Source of the DNA: Liolophura sinensis
Taxonomy: Eukaryota; Mollusca; Polyplacophora; Chitonida; Chitonidae
Reading direction: 5' to 3'
Length of the DNA stretch: 64,000 nucleotides
Assembly (NCBI RefSeq): GCF_032854445.1
Contig: NC_088301.1
Span: 32,222,402 to 32,286,401, forward strand
Shown here: in pieces, positions 47,641 to 59,552 of the stretch
Layout: each line of letters opens with the position of its first letter
How positions within the stretch are numbered: position 1 is the first letter of the stretch
Notes under the pieces: generated by a model
Told to the model about the DNA's origin: nothing
What the model saw: only the letters and a program-made list of their open reading frames with translations
The model's database searches: none
Translations under genes and position numbers: made by a program

Positions 47641-48286
47641 ATTCATTCGTTCTAATCTTGATTATAAATTGACACATTTAAGCGCCAAAACAAATGCAGC
47701 ATCAGAAGCATCTCCTTTGCAATCAGGCATTTGTCACGCATGATGGTAAATGTACGAATTTGACAAGCATTACTGAAGCAAAGTCATGGCATTTTGAAGT
47801 CCTGGACGTGAGAATCACTACGTCAGCTGTTTTTCTCTCCTTATCTGTTCTTGAGAGTAAAAAGCCAAATTTGAGAAGAAATAACAAAGCACCTGCACCA
47901 GTAAAACACTGAAATGTTGGACCCGGCACTTCATTGTCACACCTAGTGGAAGAATTGGTGGTTAGTCTGGGCGTTTTTTATTTGTCTGCCTTTATCCAAT
48001 CCTGATACTAGACAAATTTAGAGGGAAGTATCAAAGCAACTTCCCTTGCAAAAACATGACATTTTCAACAAGGCGCTTATCACGGAAGATTCTGTGATTT
48101 GTAACTTAGCCTCAGTTGCGTCGGACCAGGACTAGTTGTAATCATTTCCAGGAACTAATCGGCGTCTCTTGGGGACTAAATCGGTGGCGACTAGGAATGT
48201 GACATAAGCGCTTTGTGCGAGACCCGAGCAGCATCGTGACTTGTCTGTGCAAACAAGTGTCACACATTTGCGTGACACTGAAATGA
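47641..48286. other. 3' flank of receptor L
   Basis: Gene-free. A minus-strand AATAAA (plus TTTATT at 47977-47982) lies about 305 bp past the receptor stop and is a possible poly-A signal. Otherwise nothing seen. Confidence 0.4.
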
Positions 48287-49927
48287 TCAGGCCTTCGTGG
48301 TTAGGCTTGAATTATTAGATGCTGCTGTGAACAGGTCCGTCGACAAAGTTACTGAAGGCAATGATTCCTTTCCTACTTTCCTAGCCAGCATTTGGACAAT
48401 TCTTTTGTTGGCACAATATGCCAGAGCTATAAACACGCCCTGGAGACCATTCAGAATGACAAACAGGTACCAGAAGACGTCACTTTGAAGGGCAGAGGCG
48501 ACGAAGCCAAACACCCAAGTAAAACCCAGTAGCACGGATAAGCGGCAGTAGGCGTTCAGGTGAGTTTTGTTAGCTCTGTTTTTAACAGATTTCATGTCCG
48601 GAACACTTCGGATTGCCAGTACAGTCTTAACAAAGCAAAATGTGTTGAAGACCAATATTATTGCCAGGGGCAGAGCGAAGAACACACCGATGTCTAAGGG
48701 ATCGCTTATAAAACACTTCTTTCGTCCATACCCAAAAGTCTCCCCAGAGGAAGTGGCTAGATTATAACCGAGGCAGCTGGACACGAAGATTAGAGCTAGC
48801 AAATGACTCACGCATGTGTATTTGAACAAAGCTCTACCATGCTCCGCCTTTGACCCGGCGCTGCTGATTACCGACATGTTGGTGAAGGAAGCATACATGT
48901 GGTAAGCGCTGACGGCCATCCAGCCAAATGTGGCCAGCCAGCTGTAGTGTATGACTACACCAATCACCCTACATGTTGTGACATCGTCTGTGCCGTCAAT
49001 ACCGGCTTGGAACAATAACTGAGCAAAAAACAGATGTAGTATAAGTGCCATAGTGTTTTTACCTGGTAGTGTTCGTAGTTGTGGAAGGAGACAGAAAATT
49101 ATGAAGGTTAACAACAAAGACAACATTGATAAGCATAGACAAGCAAAGGAAACAATCCCTATTGTGTTATCCGTAAGAGTAGCTGTTTGATTTTCACCAA
49201 GTTGTTCCAGTATACCAGATAATATACTTGAACAAAGTTTCAGCAAATCTTTACAATAAAGATGAGAGGATCTGTTCAACTTGACAAAGGTATTCTTGAT
49301 ATACAGAGTTAAATTGTGTTCATCGTAACTATGCTCGATGCCAGAAAGGTTCACTTCTATTTGGGGACAGTTTAGAGTATTGAATAATGGGATGATTTCA
49401 AATGTACATTCGTTATGCAGACAAATCTTCAAGCTTGCGGGTAGGGCCTCTTGAGCCAGAATACCAGGCGTATCATCTGACATAGAATCCAGACAATTGA
49501 CAGGTTCTGTATGTAAGCTGACATTCTGCCCACCTACGGTCAAACCTTTCAGACGATTCTCGAGGGCACGGAGCTTATCTTCAGTGTCAGATAAACTGTC
49601 AGTTGATGATGGAGCGAGAGTAATGTTGAGAAAGAACCCCAACGCGCGCTCAGCGTTGTTGTTGTCGGGGTTAGCGGTACTGTTGATGAGAATTTCACGA
49701 TACTCAGCGTAGAAAAGATGAAATGGTCGATATTCCAGCCATTCTTCCTTCAGTTCGTCCACGTAGGTTGTGACGAGATCTTGAAGATGACCATTGTCCA
49801 GGGGTGGGGAAAGGGTCACTTTCAATAACAGTTCATAGCCCTGAGCGTCTGCTGTTACGTACACAGGTTGACACACTCCCTCAGTGTAAACATGTCTTGG
49901 CGGACACTTCGTAGGCAGACAGTTTTC
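48287..49927 (-). CDS. Receptor L exon 2: ectodomain second half and 7TM
   Basis: 546 codons plus stop after the acceptor TTTCTCAG. Begins ENCLPTKCPPRHVY, continues with a region that fits no domain I can name, then seven helices starting near GIVSFACLCLSMLSLLLTF. The tail ends ASNNSSLTTKA. Nearly the same as receptor R exon 2 except for the stalk plus helix 1 and the tail. Confidence 0.92.
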   Translation of the reverse strand, partial: ENCLPTKCPPRHVYTEGVCQPVYVTADAQGYELLLKVTLSPPLDNGHLQDLVTTYVDELKEEWLEYRPFHLFYAEYREILINSTANPDNNNAERALGFFLNITLAPSSTDSLSDTEDKLRALENRLKGLTVGGQNVSLHTEPVNCLDSMSDDTPGILAQEALPASLKICLHNECTFEIIPLFNTLNCPQIEVNLSGIEHSYDEHNLTLYIKNTFVKLNRSSHLYCKDLLKLCSSILSGILEQLGENQTATLTDNTIGIVSFACLCLSMLSLLLTFIIFCLLPQLRTLPGKNTMALILHLFFAQLLFQAGIDGTDDVTTCRVIGVVIHYSWLATFGWMAVSAYHMYASFTNMSVISSAGSKAEHGRALFKYTCVSHLLALIFVSSCLGYNLATSSGETFGYGRKKCFISDPLDIGVFFALPLAIILVFNTFCFVKTVLAIRSVPDMKSVKNRANKTHLNAYCRLSVLLGFTWVFGFVASALQSDVFWYLFVILNGLQGVFIALAYCANKRIVQMLARKVGKESLPSVTLSTDLFTAASNNSSLTTKA

Positions 49928-52900
49928 CTGAGAAAAATAAAACGTGAAAACGGTATTCACCCTGTTTGCCCTGGGGCTAAACTAAAAATGTTGTCAACAG
50001 GTTAATCTTTGTCTCCCAATCTTTGGCTGCACTTAGCACATCTCATCTCTCGTTTTGACAATATTATAATTACACAGTATGTAATGTGCATTGAGAGACA
50101 ATTTATTTCAATAACAGTTCAGACCTGGTTTAAAAGGAATCGTCTTGGGGCACAGGTTAGAGGCAGGCAGTTTTGCTGAATGAAACAAATCTGACATATC
50201 AAAGAAGTTGGGAAAAGCTGAATATTCTTACCAAGTGGTAATAATATTTTTAGACATATTTTGTGGGTGACAACTTTACCATAACAATATTGACGTTGAA
50301 GACAAGGGTAATAATCTACACAAAATCATCTGAGCTTTTGATTGTGGTATACAATCTAGATTTTCATATTCTAGACTTATATACTCTTTAACTGAGGTGT
50401 AGTGGGAAAATAGATCTGATTAAAGAATTGATTAGAGACCAACAACGTTTACCTAAACAGGTGCGATCGACGCAGAAAATGACGCAACTTGGCTGATTAA
50501 ATATACAGTTGCGTACCTAAAATTGTCGCAATGGGTGTTAAAGGACAATAATAAGTTTACGGTGTATTTCGATTGTAACAAAAATAACATACCAGTACAA
50601 ATATAGTAACAAAGATTCTGATTGCGGGTTGCTGAAGTTTAACGAAAAAGGAATCGCTCGGGTTTATCCAAAAAATACAATGATGTGCTGCAGGGAGCGT
50701 GGGCCAGGCGCATACTCCTTACAGCGCACGCCTCGGGTCTCTACACTCTACGATTTTGTAAGTTCACTTAATGTAAACGATGTCTAAGTTTTTGCGTTAT
50801 AACAATGTAAAACGTAATTCTCAAATTGTTACAAGAATGTTTCCACACCGAGAGAAAACTTTGGGTCAACTGACTCAAAAATTTTAGTAATTTGAGTCAT
50901 ATGACCACATTATCTCAGTCATGGACGATACCATGGACGTGAGTTTTCCGACTAACCAAATGAGTCAAAATATGACTCAACCGAATCAGCTCCATTGAAT
51001 TACTCAGGTTTTTGAGTCAGGCGACTCAGACTTTTCCTTCAGTGCACATAACTGTAAACCCCCAGGTCAGATCTGCCCAAACCTCCAGGCCAGATCTGCT
51101 CTGGGTGTTCACCAGTAAGCTAGTCACATCAGTAACCAAGCCTTATGCTTGTGGGGGAGTGCCCATGGCCTGAGAGGGGGTGGGAGGTCACATGATCTCC
51201 ACACCCCAGCCTTGCCATGCGGCCCTTTGTTTTAGCCCCATTCCCTCCAAGACAGCCGAGCAGTCAAGACGTGTTTTGCCAAGATCACAGCCAGTCTTCA
51301 TTCATACATTTCACCCAGGTAAGAATTAAACCCTTGTGGTCTCAGAACACTTCCATAAACTGATATATGTAATTGTTGTTACATATGCACTTATCTGACT
51401 GTGCCATATAGGATATATTATGCACATCTTTTTGAGTAATTTAAGTTATTACTTCGGGTAGTCATTCACGAGTTAGTGTGATCTCTGCAAAGAGATACAC
51501 ACATTCTAAAAGGATTGGCTAAATAGATTTCAGGAATTTACACTAAGAAACAGGTGGGATAACTGCTTCTCCCATCAACCTGTTTACAGTGAAAATATTT
51601 GGTTAGCTGTGTTAGTTTGGGGTAAACCTCCACATTGGAACTATTAACCCACTTAAGTTCATTAGTTTTAAAAAGTGACGACTGTTTACTTAAATTAATC
51701 TGGAATTTAAGGATTATACCTTAAATTAGCTGTTGCCTAAACTTAACTTGATCTCCTAACTTCCAAAGCAGATAGTTCCTCTTACACTGGTTAACACATG
51801 GTCAAGCTTAATTCCTTTGTTTGAGCTGACCATGCCAGCCTCCAGTAGCTACAGACATGTGTATTACCCCAGTGTATGTAAGCAAGGTGGCAGCACATCT
51901 GGAAGGGATTAATTTCTCCTTGGCATCTATTGCCCCTAATGACCCCTGCTGGTTAATCTCATCCTATCAGCCCAGCCTCTATCCAGTGGCTAAACAAGAT
52001 GGCTGCACCAGCAGTACACAGGCCAAATGAAAACTCAGTACAAGAGCAACCACTTGTAACTGTTCTGAGTTTTTGTATTTAATTATGCCTGTGATTGTCC
52101 TAACACAACACAATCCTCAGAAATTACATATCACTGCAGATGCACATATACTGGAATTTATCATACTTTTGGACTTTGACATTTTGAGTCCAGTGTACAT
52201 GTTCTCTATGGCCAGTCAGTAAGCATTTGTTATTATTGTTGATAGATACATATATATGGATATTGACTTTGTATATACAGTTAATGTGCATATGGGCTAT
52301 CGCGTGGTAATATTGTATTTAGTTTATAGATATTATCCAAATCCCCTGTCTGACAATCATGTTGATGTTATATCGTTCGACTGATGTAGACCTGGTCAAT
52401 TATTGTTCCCTTATGAGGAATTGCATACATATATCTCATTGATAAATGGTTATCATGTTTAAATGTTTCCGTCATAATTTGTTATTCTGTCTAAATGCGT
52501 AATTTGACATTCTGACTACCTTAAGAACAAGAGTTACCAGCACATACTATACAATGACATATCACATACATGTGGTTATCATGCATGACCCGTATCATTG
52601 TTCCTCATGCAGTAACCGTTCTGGGTTGTACAACATGTATACAGCCCCTAGCATGAAAATGTACCACTCAGATTATTAATGCATACATTAGCATACACTA
52701 TTGATTTGTAACCTGTATGTTAAATGATCGAAAGAGTAATTTACGAATGTTATGTTTTGGTTGGAGGTGAAGGTCAGCTGGCATAGACCAGTATGTCTTG
52801 TTATATATGAGATATGACCTGGCATCATAAAATGCATTTGTACCCATCATGTGGATACACTGAGTCATCTAAATTTCTAATGCGAGCCTGGCCCCTTATT

Positions 52901-55070
52901 AGCCTGGCAACGTACTCGACATTATGTTTAGATGCCTCCCTTAAACAGGATACCGGTAACCCTGTGACCCTTGGCCTCTCTAGTATTGACTATATTGCAA
53001 TCATTGTTAGCATGATGTCACTTGGTTTCTAGATGCCATGCTTAAACGTTACATGCATTATGGTCTGACTGTCAGGCTGACCTCTCAACTTCAACCTACC
53101 GTGACCTACATGTATGTGTACAGGTCGCTGTGTATACATGTGGACACACATGTAACATGTATATTATATAATTGGGTTAATAATCATGTCCAACACCTGA
53201 ACTTGTTTAACTTACCTGTTATGACCATATGGCACTTCTATTAAGTCTTTGAAAGCTAAGTTCTGAATTATTTACTCATTAATACTTGAAAGCTCTAGTA
53301 GCTCCCCATTCCCTCCAAGACAGCCGAGCAGTCAAGACGTGTTTTGCCAAGATCACAGCCAGTCTTCATTCATACATTTCACCCAGGTGCTGTACCGTCT
53401 TGACTGCCAGACGTTACCCTCTAGGCTGCTTCTCCTTGCGAGTCCCTCAGCGGGAACACTACCCAAACTCAGAAGGAAGGAAGGAAGGGAAAGGAACATA
53501 TTTACACATACCCCTACTCTTATACTGATTACCTCTGTCTCACATAATAAATTCTCAGGCTGTGGCACTTGTGAAAATCCACCAGAGCATTTGCGTTCTT
53601 TGTCCAGCATATATTTAACACTTGTTCCCCCAAAAGCCACTCACGTGTCCACCCGACAACGTAAGATAGTCTCGCAGGTGATTCAACCGCAGACAAACAG
53701 GTCTTACATAACATAGAGCTTTCTTTGTTTTTTTCTTTTTTTTTTTTTTTTTCATATTCCTCGTACGTTTCTGCATCTAAAACTGGTACAATTTTTCACG
53801 GAACTGTGAGAATACATGTAAAATGACATGCTCATTCTACATCAGAACGGATTTTTATTTGTTTTAAATAGAAGTAGACAGAAATAAAGGAAGCTCTAAA
53901 AGTACCACGTAATGGGCAATTACTATCCTTTTAAGTCGGCAGATAAGAATTCGTCATAGAACATTAACTTACCATAAGTGGGTCAAACGTTTCGTTCTTG
54001 GAGCATTGGTCATTCTTCGATTGCTCTTTCCCTTTTCCAGCGTTCTCGGAGGGTCTAAGGTTGAAATCTAAAAGAACATTCAGCCCATGATATTCAGTCA
54101 TGTCTCTGAAAGTAACGTAATTGTCACAGTAACGATGAAGCACAATACCATTACAGAGAGCACAGAATACGTTACGGTAAGTCTCCTGGTTTATAGTTAC
54201 AGGAGCTCCAGACGATGAGTAACACAGTCTCTCGCTCACACTACTGTAATTACCACGGAGACTGACGTCACAGGTGCTGACGTAGGCGCTGTAACAGGGT
54301 CTGACGTAGACATCTGGCGGGGATACATCTCTGACGATACATTTATCCGACATTAGAACCCGTCGAGCAAGTTCTTCTCTGGACACACCTGTCACATGAA
54401 TTGCTCCTACTTGACACTCCACTGAAAGTCTCCACAGTGTAATGTTAGTGACGTCATAACAGGCAGCGCAGAAACGGTTCCTGTAGGTGACATTGGTGAC
54501 GACATCAGTGACTGGCGTCACCTCGTCGATGTTGGTTTCAGTGGCTTGCTCGCATTTACGTTTGTTGTTTTTGGTGTTTCCAGGTCTGTTGCCAGCCTCT
54601 GTGCAGGAAGTTACCATGAACGCATAAGAATTCATATCTATCCCCATGGACTTGTCAAGCCGCTTCACGCACGTCCAGGGAATGGACTGGGTTTTCTGTG
54701 TTCCACCCAGATCGGCACAGCAATCCCCGAAATCATGGCACAGAGAATCACACTCACAAGGCTCGCACTTCGCACAAGGTTGTGAACGCTCGTACCCTCC
54801 ATATGTGGAATTACAGAAAGAGCATCTACCGCAAGCAAAACTGTTAGCTTCAATGAGAGAATCAAAGTCTGACAAAGATTCATTTACGGCATATATCAAG
54901 GATAACTGCAGACTAGGTTGTAGGGGAATTTGGGCGTTAAAGTGGCCTGTCGGACCTGAAAACACAGTCATGTTTGGTTCAAATTTAACATAATCTGAGC
55001 ATATCAAACGTAGACTACACAGAAAGAAACCGATAGATGGAGAAGAAATTTGGATGAATCGCACCACCAT
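48287..55070 (-). CDS. Receptor L: somatomedin-B-like ectodomain plus secretin/Methuselah-like 7TM
   Basis: Two exons are supported: 53973-55070 and 48287-49927, phase 0 at the junction (DPLM|ENCLP), intron 4,045 bp. About 912 residues. The start at 55070 (MVVRFIQISS) gives a usable hydrophobic leader (FFLCSLRLICS); an in-frame ATG at 55127 is also possible. A TTTTCAG acceptor at 54956 offers a third choice, with a separate leader exon further right. Ectodomain: Cys-rich SMB-like block, then a long domain with many N-glycosylation sites. The 7TM has FALPLAIIL, GFTWVFGF and NGLQGVFIALAYCANKR, the class B signature. No GPS cleavage motif is visible. It is the head-to-head paralogue of the gene at 58479. 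Ligand unknown. Confidence 0.85.
50871..51019. promoter_or_regulatory. Cluster of five AP-1-like TGA(C/G)TCA heptamers
   Basis: Exact heptamers at 50871-50877, 50893-50899, 50961-50967, 50973-50979 and 51013-51019, with near matches (GACTCAG, TACTCAG) between. They lie in the long intron of receptor L. AP-1 (Jun/Fos-type bZIP) binding is family knowledge; use as an enhancer is inference. Confidence 0.55.
51236..51320. repeat. 85-bp direct repeat, copy 1
   Basis: Starts CCCCATTCCCTCCAAGACAG and ends CATTTCACCCAGGT; by eye identical to 53304-53388. It is followed by AAGAATT, so its last bases form a donor-like CAG|GTAAGA. Lies in the long intron of receptor L. Confidence 0.95.
51321..53303. 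other. 2-kb segment between identical 85-bp repeats
   Basis: 1,983 bp, AT-rich, rich in ACATGT/TACATG words, without a long reading frame, SINE or terminal inverted repeat that I can see. The shorter sister intron (59553-60226) has nothing comparable, so it was inserted in L or lost from R. Confidence 0.6.
53304..53388. repeat. 85-bp direct repeat, copy 2
   Basis: Same 85 bp as 51236-51320. Here it is followed by GCTGTACCGTCTTGACTGCC, so the donor-like end is lost. Copy starts are 2,068 bp apart. Confidence 0.95.
53973..55070 (-). CDS. Receptor L exon 1: leader and SMB-like ectodomain
   Basis: Ends CCACTTATG then GTAAGT (donor). Contains CGRCSFCNSTYGGYERS, CAKCEPCECDSLCHD and GDCCADLG, the Cys pattern of a somatomedin-B domain, then a Cys-rich region with NVTYRNRFCAACYDV and NVFCALCNG repeats. 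The first 40-60 residues are unlike receptor R, so the 5' boundary is the weakest part of the model. Confidence 0.8.
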
Positions 55071-55129
55071 GTCCTGTATCTGCACCATCTGTAGTTCCAA
55101 TACCTTGGGCCACTTTCCGGAATACAAAT

Positions 55130-57138
55130 GGCCTGTATCAGCTATGCAGATTACTCGTGTACATCAATGCATATTTTCATCTGGAGAGGGCATGAGCTAA
55201 CCGGATAACTTTTAAAGACCAGCTAGGATGAGTGGCAGTTTGGAACCTTCAGCTGTCATGTATTCGTGCATTTATATTATCAAATGGAAGATGTGGTTGG
55301 TCAATGGAGAAGGTGTATTTTGATATTACTCATTTGTCATGTTTATCAGACTCGATGGTTAGAATCCCCCGTTGAGGGTTATCCTTGGAGACCAAATGGC
55401 TCAATGGCGGCCATAATATTCAATGGACCATGCCAAACTGCAATTATTCAAATCTGGAATCCTCTGCGGCTAAACTCCTGCATTGTTTATTTGCAACCTA
55501 TTACATTTACATAGAGGCTTTGACTGTTTTAAGATTTAATAATATCACATGAGTTCTTTGACCGAAGATTTACCAACATTTAAGCATTCGGCCTGGCTAG
55601 TTGAGGCATGAATTAATTCCTTTCACTCTCAGATTTACAGCACTATTTTGCACTATACAACCCCAATTTTTCCAGTCGCCAACGATATGTTATAGTTGTC
55701 ATAATCAACCAGTGAAATTGTGATAGACTTCAAATAGCTAATCGAAAGCAAGTTTTCAAAGTTTAGCTGGTGGAGACATAATATTTTATCTTCGTAACGC
55801 TTGAACCACTTTTACATTTGTGGACATTTTTATGCAAAATGGTAATTCACGACTATCCACTGCGGGACATGAATTATTCAGCACTTGCTTTTATGATAAA
55901 TGCTCGCAGCGCAGTACTCCTTACATGACAATGAGCAGAACGCTCTCTTAAACTAATAAAACATTGTTTGTCTACATATTGTTGCTGGTTTGTTTGGGGC
56001 CTGCTTATAGAGCATATAAAGAGTCACTCCAAGATGAGCCGATATGACGTGAGACAACTTACCGTTATTTACGTCCAGCATTTTAGGGTTTGCGAGTTAC
56101 TGTCTTTTTATACCTCTAATAGATTTAATATATACAGAGTACTGTTTAAAAAGATAAGATAAGTTTTTTTGATATTTATTTATCTTTGCGTAATTCTTGC
56201 TTCTAATCGAGCACTCTTTCGCTCCAATCTTCTTTTTTGGAGATAAATTTCAGTGCGACCGGGCAATTTTACCCTTTTCTAGCCCCTGAACCTTGTACAC
56301 TGAACGAATGGGGGCTTACTGACCAAAAATCTCTGCCACATTGCTAGGATGGTATATGGTTGAAGGAATGCTGATGTAATATGCACGTATTAATGGTGAG
56401 CAGCGCAGACAAGATTTGTGGTCATAGAAATGCCTGTGGTGCCGATGTTTCTAATTCAACCAAATCAACTTCCTGAACATGTTTTGACTGTCATGGTTAT
56501 CTGGGCGGTGTGAATACATTAACTAAGGACTTGATCATCGACCCTTCCCTCCCCCTTTGTTTTCATGTTAATTCAAATTAAAACAAACCAAATAGAGTGA
56601 TGATTAGAACTGCTTGTGTCTAGAAGGTAGTTTTTTATTCAGGGTAAATTACACGCTCCTCAACACCATGGCTTAATCAAAATTAGGTAAAAAAAATATG
56701 CAGTGATTCCAAAATATTTGAACTGCCTGGTCTATAATTACCGGAAAAGCTGTATTGTCATCACATTCAGTATACAGATACATCACAATAATGCAAAGGT
56801 GTTTAGTGGAATATCATAAGACTGTTACCTTCGTGATTCCGAGACTCTCGGAATGTCTCCACATTACAATTTATTATCCATTCAGTTTAATGTTATTTTA
56901 AAGTTCAGAGCTGCTGAGCGTTCCCTTAGCCTGCCAGCCCTGAAACCGTCTTAGGATATTGTTAACTGACCTGTGATACTTTACTGACAATAAAAATATT
57001 TAATAGTGAAGCGAACATGTTTACCTCATTACCTTCTACAACCCATCCACATACAGTAAATTTCACAACCTTTCAAACAAAATGACACTAAAGTGGAAAC
57101 TAGCGCAAAGAAAGCCTTGCCAAAAAGACCCCAAAAGG
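55130..57138. other. Left part of the interval between receptors L and R
   Basis: About 2 kb between the receptor L start and the first SINE. AT-rich, no reading frame with recognisable content. It may contain the L promoter and a leader exon, which I could not locate. Confidence 0.4.
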
Positions 57139-57382
57139 TACTATTTATTTATTTGATTGGCGTTTTACGCCGTACTCAAGAATATTTCATTTATACTACG
57201 GGGGCCAGCATTATGGTGGGTGGAAACTGGGCACAGCCCGGGGGAAACCCCACGACCATCCGCAGGTTGCTGGCAGACCTTCCCACGTACGACCGGAGAG
57301 GAAGTCAGCATGAGCTGGACTTGAACTCACATCGACCGCACTGGTGAGAGACTCCTGGGTCATTACGCTGCGCTAGCTATGT
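57139..57382 (-). repeat. SINE-B copy, near full length
   Basis: (TTTA)n tail, TTGATTGGCGTTTTACGCCG, GGCCAGCATTATGGTGGG, GGTTGCTGGCAGACCTTCCC, then GGGTCATTACGCTGCGCTAG. Minus orientation. Confidence 0.88.
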
Positions 57383-57663
57383 ACAAACCAAAATTGTACA
57401 TAGTGCTAAACCGTCTTGGCTTTCGAAAGATCGTAGAATTTTAGAAATATTTTCTGTGACACCTTTTTTTTCTCTCTACGTATGTATGGTGGCAGACTGT
57501 GATCACTTTAAAGAATGGTGTTCATGTCGAAACTGACGTTCAAATGTATTCATCGTGATAATAAATATAAATTCGCAACGTTAGTAAACGGTCATCGTTT
57601 TAAAAAAAAAAGTTGTCATTTTAAAAAAAATCATATTTCATTCATGAAACATAAATCAAGTCT

Positions 57664-57916
57664 TAATCATGAGTGAGTGGGTGAGTGAGTGCTAAGGGTT
57701 TAACGTCGTCCTTAACAACGAAGGAATCCTTAGAGTGCATGTAATGTGCCTCCTTGTTGCAGGACGGATTTCCACCACTATTTTATCTAGTGCTGCTTCA
57801 CTGAAACGCCTTACCGAAGACAAGTAAGGCGCCCCGCCCGAGCCATTATACTGATACGGGTTAACCAGTCGTTGCACTATCCCCTTCATGCTGAAGGCCA
57901 AAAGAGGAAGTTACAT
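57664..57916 (-). repeat. SINE-A copy
   Basis: GAGTGAGTGGGTGAGTGAGT tail, TTTAACGTCGTCCTTAACAA, a 25-bp deletion, CACTATCCCCTTCATGCTGA and GAGGAAGTTACATC. Minus orientation; tRNA-like head missing. Confidence 0.85.
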
Positions 57917-58367
57917 CTTAATTATGCAATCTATTAATAATATTATTATTATTTATTTGATGATCGTAACACATGTCCAAAACGCAAATGGTTCCGAACC
58001 CTCTATCGGTATTTACCAAAAGTTTTTTTTTCATTTTTGATCATTTTCCACAGCGTGTTAGCTAGTGACGGCCAATATTTGATCAGACCCAAACTTCCAG
58101 CCATCAACAAATTAGTGTTAGCGCTAGAGGTTCATCAGCGGTTAAAGCACAATTCAGGTCACATCTCATTATCATGCAGTCACTTTCAGTAATTACTCAG
58201 CAGCTAATGGCTGTTGCAGACTGCGGCATTTGAATACCACTGATATTAAATGTTTAACTGTCAGCCGCATTCGGAGATCCCTGCCTGCAACAGTGAGCTT
58301 GTGACATACACGAGTTAATTTGGGCCGCTACGTTTACTGCTATTTTTTGTTCACAGTAATGGATGGA

Positions 58368-58374
58368 TATAAAT
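58368..58374 (+). promoter_or_regulatory. Possible TATA box of receptor R
   Basis: TATAAAT 105 bp before the ATG at 58479, the best such motif in the 500 bp upstream. Confidence 0.3.
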
Positions 58375-58478
58375 TACCCAGTTCTGGGTTTGCCATTACA
58401 GGCTGATACCATAGTATCTGACACAAAGCTTCGTGCATTCAGCAAGGAGTTGAGCGAGTCACTCATCAGTCTGTAAAC

Positions 58479-59552
58479 ATGCCACAGTATCTAACAGACA
58501 TAACAGTGTTCTGCGTATTTTTGCTTACTGGCAGTTGTGTCCATGGCAATAACTTTACCACCATTCCATCCGTAACTTTGCCAGTCAGAAACTTGTATAT
58601 TCCTGCGCTATTTCCACCATCATTGATATATTTCGTCAATGAATCTTTAACCGATTTGGATACTCTGATAGAGGCTAACAGTTTTGCGTGCGGTAGATAC
58701 TCTTTCTGTAATTCCACATATGGAGGGTACGAGCGTTCACTACCTTGTGCGAAGTGCGAGCCTTGTGAGTGTGATTCTCTGTGCCATGATTTCGGGGATT
58801 GCTGTGCCGATCTGGGTGGAACACAGAAAACCCAGTCCATTCCCTGGACGTGCGTGAAGCGGCTTGACAAGTCCATGGGGATAGATATGAATTCTTATGC
58901 GTTCATGGTAACTTCCTGCACAGAGGCTGGCAACAGACCTGGAAACACCAAGAACAACAAACGTAAATGCGAGCAAGCCACTGAAACCAACATCGACGAG
59001 ATGACGCCAGTCACTGATGTCCTCACCAATGTCACCTACAGGAACCGTTTCTGCGCTGCCTGTTATGACGTCACTAACATTACACTGTGGAGACTTTCAG
59101 TTGAGTGTCAGGTAGGAGCAATTCATGTGACAGGTGTGTCTAGAGAAGAACTTGCTCGACGGGTTCTGATGTCGGATAAATGTATCGTCAGAGATGTACG
59201 CCCGCCAGATGTCTACGTCAGACCCTGTTACAGCGCCTACTTCAGCACCTGTGACGTCAGTCTCCGTGGTAATTACAGTAGTGTGAGCGAGAGACTGTGT
59301 TACTCATCGTCTGGAGCTCCTGTAACTATAAACCAGGAGACTTACCGTAACGTATTCTGTGCTCTCTGTAATGGTATTGTGCTTGACCGTTATTGTACAT
59401 TTTTTGAAATTGAATTTGCTCCATTTCCAAGATATCATGGATTAAACGTCCTCCTAGATCTTAACCCCAAATCCTCTGACCAAGCTACAGGAAAAGACAA
59501 CTCTCTCTTGAATGACTCGTGTCAAACAACTGAAACATATGACCCCCTTACG
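58479..59552 (+). CDS. Receptor R exon 1: signal peptide and SMB-like ectodomain
   Basis: 358 codons, ending CTTACG followed by GTAAGT. From ANSFACGR onward it is very similar to receptor L, up to VFCALCNGIVL; the last 50 residues (DRYCTFFEIEF...) differ much more. Before residue 50 the two genes are unrelated at sight, consistent with a recombination edge. Confidence 0.9.

Noticed and set aside
48297-49712. Antisense frames inside the receptor exons (also in 54546-54993 and 58466-58976)
   Set aside because: Shadows of the receptor coding strand; their similarity between loci follows from the duplicated exons.
51236-53388. LTR retrotransposon
   Set aside because: Repeats do not start TG or end CA, no primer-binding site or polypurine tract was seen and the interior codes for nothing.
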